From Streptomyces asoensis (GTDB lineage Bacteria > Actinomycetota > Actinomycetes > Streptomycetales > Streptomycetaceae): a stretch of DNA of 64,000 bases. Below, in pieces: positions 19,261-30,713 of this stretch. Location of the stretch: positions 7,254,001-7,318,000 of the forward strand of contig NZ_CP049838.1 in NCBI RefSeq assembly GCF_013085465.1, given 5' to 3'. The number at the start of each line of letters is the position of its first letter. Position 1 is the stretch's first letter. A program made the translations under genes and the position numbers. The notes beneath the pieces are model-generated. The model worked only from the letters and a program-made list of their open reading frames with translations, was not told where the DNA came from and searched no databases.

Positions 19261-19297
19261 CGTGTCTGACCGGATGCCGGATCCGGTGTCCGGGGGA

Positions 19298-19849
19298 TCA
19301 GCCGCGCCGGTTCTCCGCGGCCCACGCCTCGACCGCGTCCGCCGCCCGGTCGAACGCCTCGGCACGGGCCAGGAAGTCCGCGCCGTGCGTGGTCAGCAGC
19401 TGCGTGGCCTCCTCGGGGCGGTCCCGCCGTCCGACGGTCAGGGCCTGCCCCTGGACGGTCCGCGGCAGCCCCAGCCAGCGCACCGGCTGCTGCACGGTCC
19501 GCACCGCCACGACCCGCTCCCAGGGCAGCGTGCGGGTGAGGAGGAACCGCACGTGCCGCAGCCCGCGGTCGCTCACCCACACACCCATACGCAGCAACCG
19601 CAGGGCGGCGGCGATCACGAGCAGGGAACAGCCGAAGACGGCACCGGCCTCGGACGCCGACCCGGTCAACGCGATGATGACGGCCGCGAACAGCACGTAC
19701 GAGGCGAGCAGCAGCGCCAACGCGGCCACCCCGACCCGCCAGGGTCCGGGCCGGTAGGGGCGCCGCCAGCGCTCCCGGTCCTCGAAGGGCAACGCGACGT
19801 CGTCCGCCGCCTCGAATGCGCGGTCGGCCGTCAGGAAGGGCAGGGGCAC
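19298..19849 (-). CDS. PH-domain-like membrane protein
   Basis: A 183-aa protein. An N-terminal cytosolic part (about 1-38) is followed by two membrane helices (about 39-62 and 68-86) and a bacterial PH-like beta-rich domain beginning GVWVSDRGLRHVRFLLTRTLPWERVVAVRTV. The C-terminus is helical. Streptomycetes encode many such 'PH domain-containing' proteins of unknown role. It is convergent with the dapB unit. Confidence 0.8.
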   Translation of the reverse strand: MPLPFLTADRAFEAADDVALPFEDRERWRRPYRPGPWRVGVAALALLLASYVLFAAVIIALTGSASEAGAVFGCSLLVIAAALRLLRMGVWVSDRGLRHVRFLLTRTLPWERVVAVRTVQQPVRWLGLPRTVQGQALTVGRRDRPEEATQLLTTHGADFLARAEAFDRAADAVEAWAAENRRG

Positions 19850-19939
19850 GGCTGGTCCTCACTCGTCCATGCGTGGGCTGTGCCCGGTGAGGTTATCCGC
19901 CTGTGTCCCGGCTCACCACCATCGGGGGGCCGGATGTCG

Positions 19940-20176
19940 TCAGTGCCCCTGGGACGCCTGCGACTGCCCAGTCTCCGCCGAGTGGTCCAGGCTCAGCGCC
20001 GGCATCCCGATGACCAGGGAGCCCACCAGCGCGGCCACGACGGTGAGTCCCAACAGCCAACGCCCGGCTATCTGACCGGCGGACGAGTGCTCGGAGGGCG
20101 GGGGAGTGACATTGCTACGGAACCTGTCGGCCTCGGCGAGAAAGGCGAAGGGTACGGGCTCGCGCCGGCGGAACAT
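19940..20176 (-). CDS. Small single-span membrane protein
   Basis: A 78-aa protein from ATG 20174-20176, preceded by AGGAGG 11 nt upstream; the frame is open 14 codons further, but those overlap the ribosome-binding site. It begins FRRREPVPFAFLAEADRFRSNV and has one membrane helix (about residues 37-58, WLLGLTVVAALVGSLVIG). Function not recognised. It is divergent from thyX. Confidence 0.65.
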   Translation of the reverse strand: MFRRREPVPFAFLAEADRFRSNVTPPPSEHSSAGQIAGRWLLGLTVVAALVGSLVIGMPALSLDHSAETGQSQASQGH

Positions 20177-20364
20177 GATGGGTACGTCCTCCTGGGGCTT
20201 TCGATCGGGCGCTTTCACTGATACAGACGAGCGAGTGCCCGAAAACGTGCCCCATATCAGCAGACGTCCCGCACGAATCCCGCGGCACGCCCGTGGACGT
20301 CCGGCTCGGCGGCCCCCGTAGAGTTGGCGCCGCTCCGAAGACGCGATGGAAGGACCCCCGCACA

Positions 20365-21105
20365 GTGACCGACAGCCCCGCCGACGACCTCAAGCCCGGC
20401 TTCCGCAGCGACGTCACCGTCGAACTGGTCAAGCACACCGCGTCCGACGCCGACGTGCTCTTCGCCGCCCGCGTCTCGACCGCCGGCGAGCAGTCCCTGG
20501 ACGAGCTGGGCAAGGACCCGGAGCGCTCCAAGGGCCTGATCAACTACCTCATGCGGGACCGGCACGGCAGCCCCTTCGAGCACAACTCGATGACGTTCTT
20601 CATCAGTGCCCCGATCTTCGTCTTCCGCGAGTTCATGCGCCACCGCGTGGGCTGGTCGTACAACGAGGAGTCCGGCCGCTACCGCGAGCTCCAGCCCGTC
20701 TTCTACGTCCCCGGAGAGTCCCGCAAACTCGTTCAGCAGGGCCGTCCCGGCAAGTACGTCTTCGCCGAGGGCACGCAGGCCCAGCAGGAGCTCGTCGGCC
20801 GCACCATGGAGGAGTCCTACCTCCGGGCCTACGAGGCCTACCAGGAGATGCTCTCCGCCGGCGTAGCCCGCGAGGTCGCCCGCGCGGTCCTCCCGGTCGG
20901 CCTGTTCTCGTCGATGTACGCCACCTGCAACGCCCGCTCGCTGATGCACTTCCTCGGCCTGCGCACCCAGCACGAGCTGGCGAAGGTCCCGTCCTTCCCG
21001 CAGCGGGAGATCGAGATGGTGGGCGAGAAGATGGAGGCCGAGTGGGCCGGTCTCATGCCTCTCACGTACGCGGCCTTCAACGCCAACGGCCGAGTGGCGC
21101 CCTGA
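20365..21105 (+). CDS. thyX: Flavin-dependent thymidylate synthase
   Basis: A 246-aa enzyme making dTMP from dUMP with FAD, NADPH and methylene-tetrahydrofolate. GTG 20365 lies 10 nt after GGAAGGA; the frame open upstream is leader. The ThyX signature is complete: RHRVGWSYNEESGRY (RHR followed by S at the usual distance), plus ARAVLPVGLFSSMYATCNARSL and the C-terminal LRTQHELAKVP. Clustering with dapB, dapA and rnj is a conserved actinobacterial neighbourhood. A strong terminator separates it from dapA. Confidence 0.96.
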   Translation: MTDSPADDLKPGFRSDVTVELVKHTASDADVLFAARVSTAGEQSLDELGKDPERSKGLINYLMRDRHGSPFEHNSMTFFISAPIFVFREFMRHRVGWSYNEESGRYRELQPVFYVPGESRKLVQQGRPGKYVFAEGTQAQQELVGRTMEESYLRAYEAYQEMLSAGVAREVARAVLPVGLFSSMYATCNARSLMHFLGLRTQHELAKVPSFPQREIEMVGEKMEAEWAGLMPLTYAAFNANGRVAP

Positions 21106-21209
21106 CTGACAGCGCGACGGGGACGAGCGACGGAGACGTATGTACGGATCATCCGCGCGAAGTGTCCGTATTGCGGCATTTGGAGAAGTTCATCTAGCCT
21201 GATCAAACG

Positions 21210-21258
21210 GACCCGGCACTGCTTGAACCCCCGAGCAGGCAGTGCCGGGTTCCATCTT
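21210..21258 (+). terminator. thyX terminator
   Basis: ACCCGGCACTGC (21211-21222) pairs perfectly with GCAGTGCCGGGT (21239-21250), followed by TCCATCTTTG. It ends the thyX transcript or a very short RNA started just upstream. Confidence 0.85.
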
Positions 21259-21309
21259 TGTCATGACTTTCCGCACCCCCCGTGGGCAGACCACACGGTG
21301 AGCAACGAG

Positions 21310-21315
21310 TAGCGT
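21310..21315 (+). promoter_or_regulatory. -10 box placing the transcription start at the dapA ATG
   Basis: TAGCGT ends 7 nt before ATG 21323 and there is no ribosome-binding site, so transcription would begin at or next to the start codon and the mRNA would be leaderless. No convincing -35 is seen. Confidence 0.5.
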
Positions 21316-21322
21316 GTTACCC

Positions 21323-22222
21323 ATGGCTCCGACCTCCACTCCGCAGACCCCCTTCGGGCGGGTCCTCACCGCCATGGTCACGCCCTTCACGGCGGACGGC
21401 GCACTCGACCTCGACGGCGCACAGCGGCTCGCCACCCACCTGGTGGACGCAGGCAACGACGGCCTGATCGTCAACGGCACCACCGGCGAGTCCCCCACCA
21501 CCAGTGACGCGGAGAAATCGGACCTGGTACGAGCCGTCCTGGAGGCCGTCGGAGACCGTGCCCACGTCGTCGCCGGCGTCGGCACCAACGACACCCACCA
21601 CAGTGTCGAACTCGCCCGCGCGGCCGAGAAGGCGGGTGCGCACGGCCTCCTGGTCGTCACCCCGTACTACAACAAGCCCCCTCAGGAGGGCCTGTACCGG
21701 CACTTCACCACCGTCGCCGACGCGGCCGAGCTGCCGGTCATGCTCTACGACATCCCCGGCCGCAGCGGCGTCCCGATCAGCACCGAGACCCTGGTCCGCC
21801 TGGCGGCGCACCCGCGGATCGTCGCCAACAAGGACGCCAAGGGCGACCTGGGCCGCGCGAGCTGGGCCATCGCACGCTCCGGTCTGGCCTGGTACTCCGG
21901 TGACGACATGCTGAACCTGCCGCTGCTCTCCGTGGGCGCGGTCGGTTTCGTCTCCGTCGTCGGCCACGTGGTCACCCCGGACCTGCGCGCCCTCGTCGAG
22001 GCGTTCACCGCCGGGGACGTCCAGAAGGCGACCGAGATCCACCAGAAGCTGCTCCCGGTCTACACGGGCATGTTCCGTACCCAGGGCGTGATGACCACCA
22101 AGGCGGCGCTCACCCTGCTGGGCCTGCCCGCCGGCCCGCTGCGCCCGCCCATGGTCGAGTGCTCGTCGGAAGAGATCGAACAGCTCAAGATCGATCTTGC
22201 GGCGGGCGGGGTACAGCTCTGA
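21323..22222 (+). CDS. dapA: 4-hydroxy-tetrahydrodipicolinate synthase
   Basis: A 299-aa TIM-barrel aldolase joining pyruvate and aspartate semialdehyde, the first committed step toward diaminopimelate and lysine. Visible motifs: GTTGESPTTSDAEK, TPYYNKPPQEG with the catalytic Tyr, and VANKDAKGDLGRA with the Schiff-base Lys. ATG 21323 is preferred over GTG 21314 because of the leaderless promoter geometry and because MAPTSTPQTPFGRV is the normal beginning. Streptomycetes carry more than one dapA-like gene; this is the copy beside thyX and rnj. Confidence 0.95.
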   Translation: MAPTSTPQTPFGRVLTAMVTPFTADGALDLDGAQRLATHLVDAGNDGLIVNGTTGESPTTSDAEKSDLVRAVLEAVGDRAHVVAGVGTNDTHHSVELARAAEKAGAHGLLVVTPYYNKPPQEGLYRHFTTVADAAELPVMLYDIPGRSGVPISTETLVRLAAHPRIVANKDAKGDLGRASWAIARSGLAWYSGDDMLNLPLLSVGAVGFVSVVGHVVTPDLRALVEAFTAGDVQKATEIHQKLLPVYTGMFRTQGVMTTKAALTLLGLPAGPLRPPMVECSSEEIEQLKIDLAAGGVQL

Positions 22223-22300
22223 CAACAGACTTCACAACTGAATAGCAGGCCACCGGTGCCTGCAATCCACAACGACAACTGCTACTGCACGAACGTCATG

Positions 22301-22330
22301 CGCGCCACGTGCCCACCGGTACGTGGCGTG
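22301..22330 (+). promoter_or_regulatory. Hairpin in the rnj leader
   Basis: CGCCACGT (22303-22310) pairs with ACGTGGCG (22321-22328), extended to 10 bp with one G-U pair, around a 10-nt loop. It ends 7 nt before the GAGGAG ribosome-binding site of rnj. A second small hairpin (GCAGGC/GCCTGC, near 22246-22264) lies upstream. It could control rnj translation or be a site for RNase J itself. Confidence 0.5.
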
Positions 22331-22349
22331 TGTGGTTGAGGAGAGTCTT

Positions 22350-24035
22350 TTGAGTCATCCGCATCCCGAACTTGCCCCGCCCCCGCCGCTCCCGGCGGGC
22401 GGCCTCAGGGTCACCCCGCTCGGCGGTCTCGGCGAAATCGGCCGGAACATGACGGTCTTCGAGTACGGCGGCCGCCTGCTGATCGTCGACTGCGGCGTGC
22501 TTTTCCCCGAGGAGGAGCAGCCCGGAATCGACCTGATCCTGCCGGACTTCACGTCCATCCGGGACCGCCTCGACGACATCGAGGGCATCGTCCTCACCCA
22601 CGGTCACGAGGACCACATCGGTGCCGTCCCCTATCTCCTCCGGGAGAAGCCGGACATCCCGCTGATCGGCTCCAAGCTGACCCTCGCATTCATCGAGGCC
22701 AAGCTCCAGGAGCACCGGATCCGCCCGTACACCCTCGAGGTGACGGAGGGACACCGTGAGCGCATCGGCCCCTTCGACTGCGAGTTCATCGCCGTCAACC
22801 ACTCGATCCCGGACGCCCTCGCCGTCGCCATCCGCACGCCGGCGGGCATGGTGGTCCACACGGGCGACTTCAAGATGGACCAGCTCCCGCTGGACGGCCG
22901 TCTCACGGATCTACACGCGTTCGCACGTCTGAGCGAGGAGGGCATCGACCTCCTTCTCTCCGACTCCACGAACGCCGAGGTCCCCGGTTTCGTGGCGCCC
23001 GAGCGGGACATCTCCAACGTCCTGCGCACGGTCTTCGCGAACGCCCGCAAGCGGATCATCGTGGCCAGCTTCGCCAGCCACATCCACCGCATCCAGCAGA
23101 TCCTGGACACGGCGCACGAGTACGGTCGCCGCGTCGCCTTCGTGGGCCGCTCGATGGTCCGCAACATGGGTATCGCCCGCGACCTGGGTTATCTGAAGGT
23201 CCCGCCGGGCCTGGTGGTGGACGTCAAGACACTCGACGACCTGCCCGACCACGAGGTGGTCCTGGTCTGCACGGGCTCCCAGGGCGAACCGATGGCGGCC
23301 CTGTCGCGCATGGCCAACCGCGACCACCAGATCCGCATCGTCCCCGGCGACACGGTGATCCTGGCGTCGTCGCTCATCCCCGGCAACGAGAACGCGGTCT
23401 ACCGCGTGATCAACGGCCTGACCCGCTGGGGCGCGCACGTCGTCCACAAGGGCAACGCCAAGGTGCACGTCTCGGGCCACGCGTCCGCGGGCGAGCTCCT
23501 GTACTTCTACAACATCTGCCGCCCGAAGAACCTGATGCCGGTCCACGGCGAATGGCGCCATCTGCGCGCCAACGCCGAGCTGGGCGCCATGACCGGCGTC
23601 CCGCACGACCGCATCGTGATCGCCGAGGACGGCGTGGTCGTCGACCTCGTCGAGGGCAAGGCGAAGATCTCCGGCAAGGTCCAGGCGGGTTACGTCTATG
23701 TCGACGGCCTCTCGGTCGGCGACGTGGGCGAGCCGGCCCTCAAGGACCGGAAGATCCTGGGCGACGAGGGCATCATCTCGGTGTTCGTCGTCGTGGACTC
23801 CTCCACCGGCAAGATCACCGGCGGCCCGCACATCCAGGCCCGCGGTTCGGGCATCGACGACTCGGCCTTCTCGGCCGTCGCCCCGAAGATCGCCGAGGTC
23901 CTGGAACGCTCCGCCCAGGACGGCGTGGTCGAGCCCCACCAGCTCCAGCAGCTCATCCGCCGCACGCTGGGCAAGTGGGTCTCCGACACCTACCGCCGCA
24001 GGCCGATGATCCTCCCGGTCGTGGTCGAGGTCTGA
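22350..24035 (+). CDS. rnj: Ribonuclease J
   Basis: A 561-aa metallo-beta-lactamase/beta-CASP ribonuclease with endo- and 5'-exonuclease activity, needed for rRNA maturation and mRNA decay. The zinc motif HGHEDH is in LTHGHEDHIGA; VNHSIPDALA, VVHTGDFKMD and LLLSDSTNAE follow; the beta-CASP part has VASFASHIHRIQQI, and the C-terminal MPVHGEWRHLRANA and YVDGLSVGDVG are typical of RNase J. TTG 22350 lies 6 nt after GAGGAG and gives the normal SHPHPELAPPPPLP beginning. It stands directly upstream of an rRNA operon, whose transcripts it is expected to mature. Confidence 0.97.
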   Translation: MSHPHPELAPPPPLPAGGLRVTPLGGLGEIGRNMTVFEYGGRLLIVDCGVLFPEEEQPGIDLILPDFTSIRDRLDDIEGIVLTHGHEDHIGAVPYLLREKPDIPLIGSKLTLAFIEAKLQEHRIRPYTLEVTEGHRERIGPFDCEFIAVNHSIPDALAVAIRTPAGMVVHTGDFKMDQLPLDGRLTDLHAFARLSEEGIDLLLSDSTNAEVPGFVAPERDISNVLRTVFANARKRIIVASFASHIHRIQQILDTAHEYGRRVAFVGRSMVRNMGIARDLGYLKVPPGLVVDVKTLDDLPDHEVVLVCTGSQGEPMAALSRMANRDHQIRIVPGDTVILASSLIPGNENAVYRVINGLTRWGAHVVHKGNAKVHVSGHASAGELLYFYNICRPKNLMPVHGEWRHLRANAELGAMTGVPHDRIVIAEDGVVVDLVEGKAKISGKVQAGYVYVDGLSVGDVGEPALKDRKILGDEGIISVFVVVDSSTGKITGGPHIQARGSGIDDSAFSAVAPKIAEVLERSAQDGVVEPHQLQQLIRRTLGKWVSDTYRRRPMILPVVVEV

Positions 24036-24064
24036 GCGACGTACGGCTCCTCGTACGCGTGAAC

Positions 24065-24108
24065 CTGGAGCGGGGCTCCTCGATTTGCATCGAGGAGCCC
24101 CGCTCCAG
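24065..24108 (+). terminator. Strong terminator after rnj
   Basis: A perfect 20-bp stem (24065-24084 with 24089-24108) closed by a TTGC loop. It insulates the rRNA operon from rnj. Confidence 0.92.
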
Positions 24109-24558
24109 TACGTTTACGTCTCCGCCTGAACGGGAACCCGGTACACCTCGTGCCCCGGGAGCAGTATCCGGAGGGGGCGGGAAAACCGACTCAGAACTTC
24201 TGATAAAGTCGGAACCGCCGGAAAGGAAACCGCGAAACAAAAGCGGGAACCTGGAAAGCACCGAGGAAATCGGGTCGAGAAAAGATCTGATAGAGTCGGA
24301 AACGCAAGACCGAAGGGAAGCGCCCGGAGGAAAGCCTGAGAGAGTCTCTCGGGTGAGTACAAAGGAAGCGTCCGTTCCTTGAGAACTCAACAGCGTGCCA
24401 AAAATCAACGCCAGATATGTTGATACCCTGTCCCCGGCAGTGATAGCCGAGGATGAGGTTCCTTTGAAACAAAACACAGCGAGGACGCTGTGAACGGCCG
24501 GGCTTATTCCGCCTGGCTGTTCCGCTCTCGTGGTGTCGACCGGATTACCGGTAAACAT
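24109..24558 (+). promoter_or_regulatory. rRNA operon promoter and leader region
   Basis: 450 bp without genes. Two similar promoter-like blocks are visible: ...TTCTGATAAAGTCGGAAC (-10 TAAAGT, 24204-24209) and ...ATCTGATAGAGTCGGAAA (-10 TAGAGT, 24291-24296), the spacing expected for the tandem promoters of streptomycete rrn operons; -35 elements are weak. TTGAGAACTCAACAG (24379-24393) recurs in shortened form before 23S and belongs to the anti-termination/processing leader. A perfect CACAGCG/CGCTGTG hairpin lies at about 24476-24493. Confidence 0.7.
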
Positions 24559-29519
<4,961 letters not shown>

Positions 29520-29607
29520 AGTTGCTCGCGTCCACTGTGTTGGTTCTGAAACCACGAACGGCCCCATGCCATGGTCACGGCATGGTGCGGCTGGACAGTT
29601 TCATAGT

Positions 29608-29726
29608 GTTTCGGTGGTCATAGCGTGAGGGAAACGCCCGGTTACATTCCGAACCCGGAAGCTAAGCCTTACAGCGCCGATGGTACTGCAGGGGGGACCC
29701 TGTGGGAGAGTAGGACACCGCCGAAC
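29608..29726 (+). rRNA. rrf: 5S ribosomal RNA
   Basis: About 119 nt, beginning GTTTCGGTGGTCATAGCG and ending GGACACCGCCGAAC; the two ends pair (TTCGGTGG / CCGCCGAA). CCGAACCCGGAAGCTAAG is the conserved central loop. It follows the 23S processing stem by about 70 nt. Confidence 0.96.
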
Positions 29727-29734
29727 AATCATTC

Positions 29735-29785
29735 AAAGGGTTGGTCTCTGAACTTCGGTTCAGGGACCAACCCTTTTTTGTTTTC
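29735..29785 (+). terminator. rRNA operon terminator
   Basis: A near-perfect stem of about 18 bp (AAAGGGTTGGTC... / ...GACCAACCCTT) with a TTCG tetraloop (29754-29757), followed by TTTTTTGTTTT. Confidence 0.95.
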
Positions 29786-29825
29786 GGCCACTTGAAGTTC
29801 ATGTTCCGCCTCCAGCATCCACGGC

Positions 29826-30503
29826 ATGGGTACTGCTGCAATGCTCAGGGCCGCAGGCGTCGGACTCGGTGACGAGGTCATCGTGTCGGCCTTCGGAAAC
29901 GTGGAAGTCGCCGGAGCAGTCGCCCTGGCGGGGGCGCTTCCGGTGTTCGCCGATGTCGATCCGGTGACGTACTGCCTGGACCCGGCCGCCGTCGAAGCGG
30001 TCGTAACTCCGCGCACCGCGGCGGTTGTTGTCGTGCATCGCTTCGGTCGGCCGGCGGATGTCGGGCGGTTGCACGGAGTGGGGCAGCGGCACGGGCTGCT
30101 GGTGTTGGAACAGGGGGAGTCCGAGGCGCCGTACGACGAGATCGCGCAGCGTCGGGAGCGGGCGGCTTACCTGGACGGGCGGTTGCGCGGGGTGCGGATG
30201 CCGGACGGCGGGGACGGACACACGTATCAGCAGTACGTCGTACGGGTGCCGGGGAACGGTCGGCCCGACCGGGACGCCTTCGCGCGGGCCTTGCGGGGGA
30301 AGGGAGTCGAGTGCCGAGTGCCGGTGAAGACTCCGTTGCACCGGCTGCCCGAGTTCCGCCGGTGTGTGTCGCTGCCCGAGACCGAGCTCGCGGCGGACGA
30401 GACCCTCGCGCTGCCGGTGGACGCCTCGTTGACGAAGCGGGACATGCAGCGGATCGTGTCCGCCTGCAACGCACTCGGCGGACTGCTTCAACCCGCCTTC
30501 TGA
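29826..30503 (+). CDS. DegT/DnrJ/EryC1/StrS-family aminotransferase remnant, internally deleted and probably inactive
   Basis: A 225-aa open frame whose parts match DegT-type aminotransferases in the correct order: GTAAMLRAAGVGLGDEVIVSAFG (early cofactor domain), ALPVFADVDPVTYCLDPAAV, AAVVVVHRFGRPADV, then directly RERAAYLDGRL, HTYQQYVVRVPG, and VKTPLHRLPEF with ETLALPVDASLT. Full proteins have about 370-400 residues. Missing are the first 40-60 residues, the EDAAQ-type Asp (here LEQGES), and the whole block with the PLP-binding Lys. No ribosome-binding site or promoter is seen, and it follows an rRNA terminator. In-frame similarity may begin a few codons before ATG 29826. Either a decaying gene or a non-enzymatic derivative. 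Confidence 0.6.
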   Translation: MGTAAMLRAAGVGLGDEVIVSAFGNVEVAGAVALAGALPVFADVDPVTYCLDPAAVEAVVTPRTAAVVVVHRFGRPADVGRLHGVGQRHGLLVLEQGESEAPYDEIAQRRERAAYLDGRLRGVRMPDGGDGHTYQQYVVRVPGNGRPDRDAFARALRGKGVECRVPVKTPLHRLPEFRRCVSLPETELAADETLALPVDASLTKRDMQRIVSACNALGGLLQPAF

Positions 30504-30578
30504 ACGAGTTTGGGAACACCGGCCAGTTCGGGGTACGATCTGTTCTGTCGCCGCGAGGGAAACCTCGAAAAGCGACCG

Positions 30579-30654
30579 GCCCTCTTAGCTCAGTCGGTAG
30601 AGCGTCTCCATGGTAAGGAGAAGGTCAACGGTTCGATTCCGTTAGAGGGCTCCA
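30579..30654 (+). tRNA. tRNA-Thr (anticodon GGT)
   Basis: Acceptor arms GCCCTCT (30579-30585) and AGAGGGC (30644-30650), D-arm AGCTCAGTCGGTAGAGC, anticodon stem TCTCC/GGAGA around ATGGTAA (anticodon GGT), T-arm GGTTCGATTCC, discriminator T and encoded CCA (30652-30654). Reads ACC, the main Thr codon of a GC-rich genome. Confidence 0.97.
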
Positions 30655-30656
30655 CA

Positions 30657-30691
30657 AAGAAGCCCCCGCCCTTTCGGGCGGGGGCTTTCTT
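30657..30691. terminator. Terminator between tRNA-Thr and osaC
   Basis: AAGCCCCCGCCC-TTT-CGGGCGGGGGCTTTCTT: an 11-bp GC stem with flanking A and T tracts, able to stop both the tRNA transcript and the convergent osaC transcript. Confidence 0.9.
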
Positions 30692-30713
30692 CATGTCCTG
30701 TCCTGCCTTTTCC

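Noticed and set aside
21140..21202. 20-codon frame after thyX with a GGAG site
   Set aside because: Too short to support; it overlaps the promoter-like elements reported as a finding.
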